A DNA stretch of 64,000 nt from Spirometra erinaceieuropaei (lineage: Eukaryota; Platyhelminthes; Cestoda; Diphyllobothriidea; Diphyllobothriidae). Both the position numbers and the translations under genes were made by a program. Location of the stretch: assembly GCA_902702965.1 (NCBI GenBank), contig CACRXP010000006.1:837299-901298 (forward strand). The letters are read 5' to 3'. Positions 48,250 to 63,780 of this stretch are shown here, piece by piece. The stretch's first letter is position 1. Every line of letters starts with the position of its first letter. Below the pieces are notes generated by a model that ran no database searches, was not told the DNA's origin, and saw only the letters and a program-made list of their open reading frames with translations.

Positions 48250-48905
48250 CTACTACATATTGGTTGGTGAATTAATTCATATCGTTGTTCCAAGGGGTGT
48301 GGTGCCAAGGACACGACCGGCGTCCATCTTGTGACGGTCAGGGATGTAAGATCAACTGCTGATAGAAGCGAACAGGCGAGTTCCAGGTAGCAGTTCAGAA
48401 AACAAATTTGCGATTACTTGAACAAGAAATTGATTGACCTGACGTTTCGGATTCTCACTCGAATCCATCATTAGAGATATTCGCAGATAAAGGTGATGGT
48501 GGCACAAGGACTGCAGTATTTATAGCACGTGGCTGCCGGGGGACCGTATGCGCATTGTAATTTACAGCTATCAAAATCACCGCTTGGGTCGTAATTGATG
48601 CGGTGGCGGCTTTTCAGTCCGATTCAGAGTCGTTAATTGCCGCGATTTCGTCATCCGTGTTGGATGCTGGTGTGACGATTGCTCGGCAAATTGGCTCACT
48701 GTCACTGAGATAATTACTCACCGCGCCCTGCCCACGTGACTGATTCCCCTGCCCAGGGAAAATCTCAACACGGAATATGGCACCGGAAGTTCATTGCGCT
48801 TGATGATGCATTGCGGGCCGGAGAACCATGACTCGAGCAGCTCGCTGTTCACGCGGTTGTCACCCTTTGCGAAGATTTCGGTCTCTTGAAATTTGAAAAT
48901 TTAAG
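48250..48905 (-). mobile_element. Penelope-like element, lineage 3, inside the RTE element (copy 2)
   Basis: Same 3' PLE fragment as 34975-35645: endonuclease C-terminus (LLESWF, minus strand about 48820-48840) followed by a hammerhead-like motif. It lies between the linker and RT halves of the RTE element, so it inserted into that element before the duplication. Confidence 0.72.
48437..48478 (-). ncRNA. Minimal hammerhead-like motif (copy 2)
   Basis: Identical in core to the 35.2 kb motif: CTAATGA, 6-bp stem II GGATTC/GAATCC, GAAACGTC. Carries the same core G-to-A change, so the lesion predates the duplication. Confidence 0.6.
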
Positions 48906-49335
48906 ATCAACTTCAATCATAGGCAATAATTCCATTCTGTCTTATGTCAGAAGTCAGGGAGCTGTGAGGACAGGTTTACTCTGTTACCATAAGTTGGTTG
49001 CTCGCTTGTGACAGAGCTAAGCTTCCGTTCATGGAGAGCGTCAGTCGCAGTGTTTTGCTTACGCGGGAATGTCTGTGTCAGCAAATGGGTGTGATTGGCT
49101 GAGTGTTGGCTATGTGACTGGACGGATTAGGGGAGGAATAGGGGGCGCACAGTCACAGGGGTTCACGCTTATCATGCCAGGTCGTCCGTGAGGTGATGAA
49201 AGTTTGTGAGGACAGCCGGGAGCCACTGCAGCTGGACAGGAGGTGCCTCAGTTCTAGCCGGCGGGGGTGGCAGTGTGTCAACTGCCTGTCAACGTTGGTC
49301 GCGGTCATTAAACGACAAAGTGGAGCCGGAGAAGG
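48906..49335. other. Anonymous DNA, duplication right edge at 49062
   Basis: Unassigned sequence between PLE and RTE RT half. Duplicated up to 49062 and unique afterwards. G+C-rich from about 49130. Confidence 0.5.
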
Positions 49336-49339
49336 GGGC

Positions 49340-50635
49340 GCTGGAGTGGCAGCTACAATCTCCACAACTGGAGAGGGAACCGAAAACTCTGTGGTAATCA
49401 CAAACGAATATCACTGCTCAACACCACCGGAAGATTCTCGCTCGTATTCTTTTCGATCGTCACAACGACGATCTTGACGATGGACTACTCCCGGAAAGTC
49501 AGTGTGGCTTCCGACCACACCGCAGAACCATCGACATGATTTCCATCGCCCACCAGCAGCAAGAGAGTTGCCCTGAACTGCGAACCCACGACATGATGAA
49601 AGCCTTTGAGATGATGGATAACGGTGGCCGATAGAAAATCAGGCAGAAATTTATCTGTTCTAAGCGACTGACGTACACAGCGCGCGTCACAGTCTCCGAA
49701 ACGTTCACAATGACCTGTGTAGCAAAAAGGTCTGCGTACTCGCCGGCACCCTCTCCACTTTCATATTGTCCGCCTGGACGCCTACGGTGATGAGAGTTGT
49801 GGGATTAGAGTCATCTGCAGGACCGATGGACTTCATCACAAAAGCCGGCGAAAGCAGGCATTCGCGCAGACTTCAACAACAACTGTCAACGAATTCCCCC
49901 TCGCGAATGACCGTGCACTCAATGGCACGACAGAAGCAGCTATGTGAAGGAGCATGGGTCATCAACACGGACAAGACGATGGCCGTGCAGCAGTCAGTAA
50001 ATGAGGAGGAACGCAGTACGCTCCGTATCAACATCAACTCATATTTGTGGTCAAGTTCACCTACGCAACAAACAACACCAGCACAGAGGAAGACATGGCC
50101 TACCGGATCCGCAAAGTCAGCCAGAATTTCGACAGGCTGAAGAACTCCGTCTAGCACCGCCACGGACTTCGACTCAATACGAAGCTCTGGATCTATATTA
50201 CGGTAGTCCTGACAACACCAATATAAAGGGCGGAAACATCGGCCGCCTACATCAATCGGGCCAGAAAGCACAGGTATCCTCACCTCAGTTGTCTGGGAAA
50301 AATACAGGTGTTGTGGTGGCAGGACAAAACCGCGGAAACGGAAGATATGGACCGGACTAAAATACCAACATCCACGCCACTCTGAAGCAACTGAAGCTGC
50401 GATGGAGTGGCCAGCACACGACGATGGATGACGAGCTTCTTCCCATACGACTCTTCTATGACAACGTCGGCACGGACGGTTGACTCACTGAGGGCGAGGG
50501 CGATAATACAAGGACAGTCTGGAGGCCTTCTCTCGCACGATCTAGAAATCGATCCTCCGACGACCTGGGAGAACCTCGGTTGGGACCGCCTGAACTGGAT
50601 AAATGACCTGAAAATTGCAACGGCCATCTGAAATG
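49340..50635 (+). pseudogene. RTE-type reverse transcriptase (decayed)
   Basis: Read across frames: NRKLCGNHKRISLLNTTGK (from about 49375), DGLLPESQCGFRPHRRTIDM (about 49480-49540), ELRTHDMMKAFEMMD, VCVLAGTLSTF (about 49730) and then the catalytic box, which reads LAND instead of FADD (49900-49911). LNGTTEAAM and NTDKTMAVQQS (49960-50000) follow, then the thumb (AYRIRKVSQNFDRLKNSV) and a C-terminal stretch to WENLGWDRLNWINDLKIATAI at 50628. This covers RT and thumb of a cestode-type RTE. At least five frame changes and the first catalytic Asp lost; inactive. Confidence 0.88.
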
Positions 50636-51290
50636 TTAACTGGATCGGCGCTATGTGTGTTGTTGTTTAGTTAGCGGAGGACGACACAAGTTAGCATGGG
50701 TCGTCAATGGGACTGCATGATAACCCTTTGTAGGGCTTTGAAGTTGAAGGGAGGAGCAGGAAACGAGAGGTGGAGGGTATGGGAGGGAAGGAGAGGGGCG
50801 AGAACGTGATAGGAATTATTGGGTGTGGGGACACACAACACCGGATAACCTTTTCCGGTTTAACTCGTCGGTCGAAACGGTTACCAGAGGTGTGGCCGCT
50901 AGGCGGAGCTTAGTTACGGGGAGCCAAAGATAAGAGCTGGCCGTACGAAGCTGTCACCACTTGCATGAAGTGCCCCAATAACTCCCTAAATAAATAGTCC
51001 TACGCAATTTCATGACATATTTATGGCATTACGACTTGCACCAAAGTCGCTATCTCCGGTTTCAACAAATGACAGAGCATCCAAGGAGCAGTTTTCTCTG
51101 CCATTCAATAGCAGTCAATCACACAACATGAATTCTGTCCAATTGCCTATTGCAATTTGTACTTTTTCACATAGCAGTACAGTTATTCACATATTGGACA
51201 GTGCACCAAATCAGCTAGCAGCTGGAAGTTGGAAAAGTAGCATTTCCGACAAAGATAAGGTAGACTGGAATGGCCAGTTCTTAAACATTA
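50636..51290. other. Anonymous DNA, possibly RTE 3' end
   Basis: G+C-rich to about 50980, ending near CTAAATAAATAG; may include the RTE 3' untranslated region. No gene recognised in 51023-51337. Confidence 0.4.
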
Positions 51291-51515
51291 GCTGCCGTCA
51301 GCCAGTTATATCAAACCCTGAAGTGCGAAGCACCTAGAACCCGATCCCGTGGCCAGTAAGTTGGAATTCTAACGCCTCTAACCACTGGGCCATGGGCTCG
51401 TTGTCTTCTCAGTTGCGATCGATAATATACTATGGTAGAGGAACGCTCATTGATTTTGTTATAGGGCGAACTCGTATCGTTGTGCCTTAGAGCTCGAGGG
51501 AGAGAACTAAGGCGC
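51290..51515 (-). repeat. tRNA-like SINE, copy 1
   Basis: Minus strand A box TGGCCCAGTGG (51382-51392) and B-box-like GGTTCTAGG (51333-51341). About 200 bp aligns with 54.96-55.16 kb, including GTTAGAGGCGTT and, upstream, GAGCG...CTACCAT...GTATATT. The conserved region extends about 110 bp upstream of the A box. Confidence 0.6.
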
Positions 51516-54500
51516 AACGGGACGGGTGACTTCCGTAGAAACGATCGGCGAGCGTCCCTCTACGATTGAAATTTTGAAGCTTCCGGAAAGAAAACGAACC
51601 AGATGAAATGGTTGTAAATCCTGGACGTGATCTACTGGCAGCAGACGTATGTTCCTGATCAGTCTTTAAGAATGGCTAACAATAACGCTTTAAAACTGGC
51701 TAAAGGCATACACCATCAAAACTCCGTTTAGCAGATGATCCGGATTTGTCAGCATAACTACTAGAATTTTGTCCTCAAGGTTTCTGAAACAAAAATCATT
51801 TGCATGCGAGAGAAGGTAAAGAAGCATTATTATCGGCAAAACTCAAAAACAAGTGAACAATGCTGTTCCGATGCTGAGGATCTGAACAGCATCTTCATGG
51901 AAAGATATGGGCGAAAATTTTCTTAAACGCAAGCAAAATTAAAAAAAACGGAATAAGCAGGTGTGTATTCAGTCAGTCAACATATCAATCTGGCGCCAGC
52001 ATATTCAGCCAACGCAGTCCCCACCACATCTGTCGCCCTAGTCTTTGACTGGTTAATGCCATCTATAACACTTGCTTTTTTCTGCTGCTGCTGCTGATGC
52101 TGCTGCTTTTATTTCTGAGGATCGACTTCTACAAAGTCTCAGATGTTCGGTCAAATTTCTTTGTCCTTTTATATAAATGGTAATTTCTCCGAATTGCTAT
52201 GTGCCTATCTAGCGTCAGCATATACAGCCCTGTGTAATTACCTCCAAAACTGGGCACTTATCATTTACTGTTCGATTAAGCGACAAAATAAGGAACTTAG
52301 GAGCAAATATGTCTTTTCTGTGTGACGCCAGATGTAAGGAAAAATAAAATCGAAAACCAGATCTTTAGAAGTTCTTGTCAGTTATACTCGCAAAGGCCAG
52401 TTTAAATATAAAATAGGTATGGCGCGATCAGTTAATCAGTAAAGTAATTGGGGGTCTTGTACCGAAACAACTGCATAGATTTCGTTTCTGAAAAGCCGAA
52501 GGTCCTTATCTAAGCGACTAATATTTTAGGCTTTATCTTGCGAATTTAACTATTGAGGCATCTTAGTGCTGCTCGCCGGCGCATATAAAAGTAATTAGCC
52601 GCATTTTGCAAATTTGCGCAAATGTCTTAAGTGACTGTGCCACTCAGACGAAAATTGTTAAAAATCCCGAGTTTACCAAATTATACTGCTTTGAATTAGC
52701 TTGGCGGGGCTCTCACGAAAGTGAAGCCGTTAAAAATGACGACTTTATCTGAATGCAATTTAAAGACAGGAAAAAAGATCATGTATTTGCAAACAAAAAC
52801 CATTAGACTTTCATCAAGGTGGTAAGACACAAGTTAAAACCTGGAGTAGATGACGTTGTCTATTCCCTGCATTCTGATTTTATCGCTGCGAAGTCTTCTC
52901 GACCATGCGTCGTGGCTTTCGACTTATCTCCTATCGTACAACGGCACATCAATTTTCAATATTGTCATTCCTGGCGCGTTATTTTACGTGTGAAGAGACA
53001 GAAATACGGAAGCTAAGACTCGAACTGCCCTCATAATAGTCGTTCGTTTTGTGTAAAATTTTTTGACTCTTGAGTAATTTATTAACTTATTTTCTGTCCA
53101 AAGTATATGGGGTAAATTTTTGCCAAAACGTTTACTTTTATATTTTCAAATTACTTCCAATTTCTTTCTCACTCTCTGTAAAGACTAAGATACTAGTAGG
53201 TCGTTTACAGGATTTAAATGTGAATTGCATCCCTTATTAAAGTCTGAAAAATTGGAAAATGATTGGGATTTTTGAACCATAGGAATAAATGCAGTCTAGT
53301 CACGTCGTCGCTAAAGGAGGACTCACAATCAGCAACCTCGTTATAAATATATGCCTCTGTTTTCAATGGACAGCTAAGCCTTCAATGGGATACGTTGAGT
53401 TAAATTGGTGACATTATTCGCCACTTAACTTACTAGCTTTGCAAAAATTTTATTATGAATACAAATAAATATCCAAATTAACATAGAGTTCTCTTGATTA
53501 AATACATCTTCTAGTCTGGGAAATCATAATGTCAAAACCCATTCGAATGAAGCATATATCGGCAAGGCTAAATATGAAAAATGGTTTCCCAAGGCTAAAT
53601 AACAGGTTTAGGCGATGCCTGTATCACAGAAAGATACCCCTAAAAGCAAAGCCAGCAAGCAGTTGCTTAATCATTACCGCGAATATAAAAAACAGACAAA
53701 CAGTATGGGACTGGAAAATATATGAACGTGTTGCAGCTTTGATATATTTCCACTTAGAAAAACAATATGTCGGATTTTGGAAACCACGCTTGAAAACTTA
53801 CTTTGAGTTTGAATTTACCGATCTTCTTGTAATCCTAGCTAAACTGCCAAAAGACCGTGAGAAATTGATGACACACTTTTAAAAATCTACTTTTTAGCAA
53901 AGTTGATGTATCTAGACACAGAAGATACCGGCAAAGTTATACGGATACATATGCTCAAGAGCTAGGTAAAACCATATCAGGAACAGCAAGTGACAAAACC
54001 AAACGCCATTTACAGTTAGAAAGATCGAAGAACGCTATTTCCAGCCGGGGGAAAAACACGTCTTATGCTACATTAGGAAAATAAACGATCTACTAACTTT
54101 TGACGTTGTCCACGAAAACGCTCATATCGCACAACCGCTGCACTTGCATACACACGAGTTATTTTGCAATTATTCACACATGTAGTTCATACATATTATG
54201 CCCTATTCCTCTATTTGCTAGCTATCAACAGTCCGAGAAGGCCAATACCGAATGAAGATGGGCATTCTGACAGGGGTCGACGATGTGGGATCAACGCTTA
54301 CGCGTCTCGCACACATGCTCTTCCTGAATTTCCATGGATTCCCATTCATCTTAGAGGCTTGTAACTCATATTGGCCGGTTGTCATTGTGGAGGCTATATT
54401 ATTAAGGAGTATTTTCGTTCAGGATATTGTTTTCAAGTTTGTCAGGGTTATCCTATCAACTGTCAGCTTGCCAAGATGCAAACCATGAGCAAGTCGGATT

Positions 54501-54955
54501 TTCTGAAATGCGATAGGTGGCCTAGCTCATGGAATACGTCCAAGTTAAAAAAAGTCAATAAGAGATTTTAAACCATTGTAAATGCATCCACAAAATTATT
54601 AAGAATATGAGAAACGAATTAAAACTTAATGAAAACGTAGATGAAGTATTCGAAATGCCATTTTTGCATGGAAATAAAAATTTTTTAAGAAGGCGAAGAT
54701 GCCGAAAAATGCAAATGTCCTGCCAAATGGTAAAACTCAAGATTTAGAAGTCTGCCAAACCTTTCCCACGTGCAACATAATAAATGATATACCTTAAGCA
54801 AATTACCTTTCTGAGAACTGCGTTTTGCATGCATTTAAAGGAAATGTCCATCAAGAAACAATGCTATGTGAAGTCAAGCATTTAGGTAAGTACTTAATAG
54901 GCAGAATATTATTACTGACAAAGACAAGGGAAACTGGAATGACGATTTCCGGCTT
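51516..54955. other. Anonymous A+T-rich DNA
   Basis: No recognised repeat. Short (CTG)n at 52082-52107. An unsupported frame at 53529-53882 is listed separately. Frames at 54164-54571 overlap on the same strand and look random. Confidence 0.5.
53529..53882 (+). other. Unassigned open frame (117 codons)
   Basis: The longest frame outside identifiable repeats on the right half. Basic N-terminal half (MKHISARLN, RFRRCLYHRK), then YFHLEKQYVGFWKP and an acidic-hydrophobic stretch. No domain recognised, no signal peptide, no transmembrane segment, and no splice-site support I can defend. In A+T-rich DNA this length can arise by chance. Confidence 0.15.
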
Positions 54956-54959
54956 ATAA

Positions 54960-55160
54960 GCCGATGTCAACCAGTCATACCCAACTCCAAAGTGTAGAAC
55001 AACTGAAGTTCGACTTCGTGATCTTTTAGTTAGAAGTCCAACTCCTCTAACCACTGGGCCGCAGACCCGTTGTCCTGTCGGTTTCGATCGGGAATATACA
55101 ATGGTTGAGGGGCGCTCGTCGATCGTTCTTACGGAACTCACTCGTTCCGTTGTGCTGATC
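54960..55160 (-). repeat. tRNA-like SINE, copy 2
   Basis: Minus strand A box CGGCCCAGTGG (55051-55061), B-like GTCGAACTTC (about 55005-55015), and between them GGACTTCTAAC, which would be the anticodon arm of a tRNA-Arg(UCU)-like ancestor. Aligns with the 51.3 kb copy at roughly 70% by eye. Confidence 0.6.
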
Positions 55161-58990
<3,830 letters not shown>

Positions 58991-59784
58991 GGAAATTTGA
59001 GATTATTTTATGCTGTAACTTTACAGTTGTCTCTAAGGAATACGGCAAGTCTAATAATCGAGTGAGTGAGGTCATTGCTCAGATGACGGATGTCGTTCAT
59101 CCATTTTTGATGTCGTTGTAAGTTTATTTCGCCTTTTTATATAGCCATAATATGTACATCTTAATAATTCCGTTTATAAAAAGAAAACGATGTCTTCCTC
59201 CCCGTCTTAATTTTGAGGCAAGGGCGCGATAGGCGCTGAACAGTAAGCTACTTTAATCGCCGTAATAAATCTGCACAATTATAAAAATAGCATCCTATCT
59301 AAAATGTTACATCCGAGTCTTAACGTCTCACTGCTTTTTCCAAATGACACTTCCTAACGCATAAGCGACGGACTAATTTTCAGTTGGACGTGTGGTAAAG
59401 GCGCAGTCTGCCGTTAATTTGGCAAAAAATTGGAAAATAATCTAACCTTAGAAGGACCCGCATGCAGATTAACGATTCTTGAGGTCAACTTATTTTTGTA
59501 AAGAAGGACATCAAGAAGGTCTTACGTATCACTTCCTTAACAAAGTGCTACTTGACTTGAAAAGCTATTAGAAACCAATGGAATCATCGTGCTTCTTTTA
59601 TTGTAGCTTTTCGATTTCCTCGAAATCTGATCGTTTACCTGAAGTCTATCAGTCTTTTTGAGGCCTATGAGCTCAGGTTGAAATTGTTATGAGTATTTAG
59701 GTCGAAGTCTACTAGCCAATGCGGAATGACCGCGTAATATTTCAGAACTGTCAACAGGCAGTCAGTGGTATATACTGGAATAGC
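58991..59784. other. Anonymous DNA
   Basis: Nothing recognised. Confidence 0.5.
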
Positions 59785-60065
59785 ATAAAATACAATACTT
59801 GACAGCAAAGGTACCAACTAATAGCCCTAACAACTGCTTTTGTCACTAGTCTGCCGTTGCATTGCACATCTGCCAGAGCTCATCAGTGAATTTTCTGCCA
59901 GAAAGCACAAAAGAAACGCGGTAGAACAGACTGATCAGTCGAACTCCTCATAACTGTGCCATGCAGCGACCGAATATTAGCAAATCACCGTTCTGGTCTT
60001 CTAGATAGTATCTGTACGCTCATATACGGTGCATCGTGTGCAAACCTTACCTATGTTTTTTATTA
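59785..60065. repeat. Dispersed repeat R1, most complete copy
   Basis: Starts TACAATACTTGACAGCA (as at 22.41 and 36.11 kb) and continues into GTGCCATGCAGCG and AATATTAGCAAATCAC (as at 28.9 and 42.5 kb), so it joins parts found separately elsewhere. Confidence 0.5.
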
Positions 60066-60380
60066 TACAGGGGCCTAAAGGGCGATTAACGGACAACTAT
60101 GACTCTACTAATTATTTCATCTTAAATTATTAGTCCCGAAATTTCTGTGGACCCCATATTAATTTTACAGATTTTTATCGTATCAATTAAATTTCGGCTT
60201 TACATTGCAAATTTTGGCATCTCCCACAAATACATGTAAAATAGTGTTTAGTGGGTACCTTACCTTACTTAAGGTCTCCTTGCGTTTACCATAAAGCGCA
60301 GTCTCTTCGGCATGTAAAATGCAGCCAGTACATTAATGTGCTGAGTGACACTTACAATTCAGATTCATTGATACCTACTT
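60066..60380. other. Anonymous A+T-rich DNA
   Basis: Nothing recognised. Confidence 0.5.
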
Positions 60381-61332
60381 TAAGTAACTGGCCTCATAAA
60401 ATATTAGACGAAATTTCAAACTTCGTTTTTAATTAAAATGGATTTCCTAGGTAGGGTTGTAATATCCATTATCATGCAGCAAATTTAATATGAAATTTCC
60501 GATTCATCGGAATTTCGGCTTTTGAATGAACTTCTTCCTGACTATTTAGGGAGGATGTATTTTTTACATTTATTTTCAAGTTCCCTATTAATTCGGATTT
60601 AATGTATAGAAAATATGCAAAAATATGCTCTCTCTTATTCGTTTGGTAGACAATCACGTTAAGTTCATATTTTATAACTGAAGAACGAGCACATTTACGT
60701 TTCGAAAACGTTTCCAAATTCATGAATACTCTTGAGCCTGGTCAGTCGTTGTATTAGCGCTTAGTAATTTCATTCTACAAGATGCGTGCCTACCGCGTAA
60801 AAAATCATATATTAATCTATGTCTTTCAGACGACCCAGTATAGAGTTCACAAAATTTTGCCGTCGATGCAGACTATATTGTACATATAGTCAGGGGGATC
60901 TGCAAACGGACATGTGAGATGGTGTATGAATAGACATCGCGTGGTTTTAAAAAATCTCATAATTATACACTTTTTTTATACCTAGATATAAACCTTTTGG
61001 GTAAGAATGTAACATAAATGTGTTTTACAACCAAACGAGTAAGAGAAAGCCCATTTTTATACATATTTTTATACAATATGATCGAATTCATTATACAGTA
61101 GAAAATCATGGTGGAAAATGCATGTTCGTTAAGTAGCCATTTTTGCCGAGTAGGGTTTCTACAAAAAGTCAAAAAGCAATTCATTCGAAAGCCGACATCC
61201 CGAGGAATCCGAAATATAATAAAAAATTTGCTGAATGATAATTCATATTACAATTCCACCTAGGAAATCCATTTTAGCCGAAAGCGCATCTTAGTATTGC
61301 AGCCAACATTCCAAGAGGTCGGTCACTCACTG
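60381..61332. mobile_element. Foldback element, diverged family A/B
   Basis: Right end GGTCGGTCACTCACTG followed by TA. Left end eroded (TAAGTAACTGGCCTC). Arms share TTTCGGCTTTTGAATGAACTTC and its inverted form CATTCGAAAGCCGACATCC. About 950 bp. Confidence 0.7.
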
Positions 61333-63780
61333 TATTTGCTTTAAGGAAACAACGTGCATCGTTTCAAATGTCTAAACCTAACCATGAAAGTATTTGCAAA
61401 ACTCGGACATGGATCGGCATGACTGAGATTAAAGCGTACGAATAATTCTTAGGGTTTATTAAAGCTTCTCAAATTTGAAATGGGTTTCTCCGCACTGATC
61501 ATTTAGTGTTTCCTTTTTAGGATATCTAAAACAGTAATAAGCATCCGCATCGACAAAGGTCTAATATAAATAGATGGTTACTAATAGGCTTAGAGAAGGA
61601 AGCACACCACAGCACGCTGCGTCATCTGGGAGTACGTTACTCGCTAATCGATATTTAAATCACTCCAAAGTGATTTTTTCTTTTTTTCGGAAAAAGCGTA
61701 AATTTCAGGCTCTGTTTTGTCGGTTTTGATGTAAACGGTCCATTAAAGTTTATCTTCCTTGAAGATTAATTCATTTTCTATGGGAATGCCTATTTCACCC
61801 TTTGCCTGCATCAACTTAAAGTCAAAAACAGAGTTCTAACATCTGGACGGTCGAGCTAAGTAGAAAGCACAGCGGTGCGTGCTTTCTCTCGTTAACTAAC
61901 GGTTACTCTGTTTCAGCCATCTGGTGGCTATTTAGGCTACCACAATTTGAAAATGCGAAAGCTGATAATATAATGAGCAGTGTTATAACATGCTATACCC
62001 AGTGAGGTAAAAAATCAATAGCGCGAGCAGTTCAGCATGCCTCGTCTATAAGGGTAAGTCATTTATTCGGTCAAAGCATTTTTAAAATAGAAAACAGAGC
62101 ACGGATGCTAAGAAACACAAGAAAGAACTCACCAGACTTGCTATGAAAGTATGGCAGGAATTGTGAAATATTATAACCACAAGGCGTATAATTACAGAAC
62201 GTTTCGAAATAAGCAATTTACCGTTTGCAGATTGGTAGGTGAAAGTTTGCTTTAATTTTACATTTCGTGGCCCTCAAACACTATTTTTACCCTTGTTGTT
62301 GTCACGCGGGAATATGTACTCCACCACGAGGCTATTATTGCTACCTGTAAAGTTTAGTCGTAAAATGTGAACAATGTGTCAGCTATTTAAACGCACATCT
62401 TCTTGCTTTTCCCCAAATGCTGACCTTGTCCGCTCAGCCGCACTACTTTACATTGCTGGAGTTGCGGACAATTGTATTCTACTGAAAACTTTTCAAGATT
62501 AGCGTGCCCATAGGCAAGAAATCATTAACTCTGATTTTCCCCGTCTTCTCTCTCTCTCCCAACGCACACATCATCGCCACCAACGGCGTAATTGCTGACT
62601 ATTGTTTTTACCTTATGCATCCGAAAAACAAACCTTGTTAGGATGTGCACTGCCCAAATCAGACGTATCGTCTCCGCCTGATCTCATTTCCCTCAAAGTT
62701 ACTCAGCGCTCTTGGGATTGTGAATTCCATAAAAATGCCCTTTTTCCTGTAACGGGTGTTGGGCTAAAGCGTTTCTCGAATTTACGCATTTAACAGTCGC
62801 CAGACCAAACCGTACCTTCAACTCTCGAAACGGTCGGAAATGAAACACCTGAATCAGTTTTTACGCGTACGCACCAAAACTTGCAGTAATGGATAAAAAG
62901 GTGTCTGAGACATCCGTACCGTAAGTGGTGCTTGAAACTGCCGGGCGCCTGCTCCAAAGCATTTGCGCATGCGTACGCCGTCATTTTTATGCTATCTGTA
63001 GGGCCAGCTAGTAAGGTATCTGCTCGAAACAAAGTCTGCAAATTGAGGCGTGTTGGTTCTGATTCTCCACAACTAGCTTACAGGAAAATGTGTCATAACC
63101 AAGATGCCGGCGATCAAGTAGAAACTTCTGTTCCACAGGGTTAAACAAGTCCTATCGTTCTTGAAGATCTGTATTGTATGGTATCCCTATTCTTTTTCTA
63201 GTGTTTGCGCAGAAGAAATTATCCACAAATCAAATTTAAACGTACAGGTGTCAACTGGAGTCGCTTGGGTCCTAAAACGCTTTTTTCAAGAAAAGTTACT
63301 TAAAAAGTCCAGTTGGCAAATAGGTCTTTTCGGTAATTCTTGGTCAGGCCAATACAGCTACATGAAAGAATGAAAAGAAGCAAAATTAACAGTGTTCATG
63401 GGCTATTAAGTCATTAACACTTATCTTCCCACGCCGTCCCCGTGACGAGGTCGAGGGGTAATGCTACTCAGGACTAGGATGGGGAGGAGGTCACAAAGTC
63501 TTTGGGTGATATTCCTAGATTGAGTACACGGAGTACCCATCGGTGCAATTAGGGATTTGAGGCGACATGTTGTCGTCATTTGAGTTTGACGTTGGCCAAG
63601 GCAGAGAGAGCGCGTGTGTCAGGGTTATCTGAGAGCATAACACCGGATTCGCTAGCCGTTGTTAGTACCCGTTTGCGAAGGCCTTGAGAGAAGCTTGTTG
63701 GTATCCGATATACAATCTGAAATGTTTCCTTGGCATCGACTCAGTGATTTGTATCGATTAAATGCACACGAATAAAACTG
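61333..63780. other. Anonymous DNA
   Basis: No gene recognised. Frames 62602-62793, 62790-63041 (-), 62932-63144 and 63161-63373 overlap and lack family resemblance. Confidence 0.5.

Larger units (their letters stand above)
35796..49062. repeat. Large tandem duplication, copy 2 (about 13.3 kb)
   Basis: Direct repeat of 22101-35783. Begins inside the right arm of a foldback element and ends at 49062, where sequence becomes unique. Length differs from copy 1 through insertions and deletions listed under copy 1. Confidence 0.95.
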
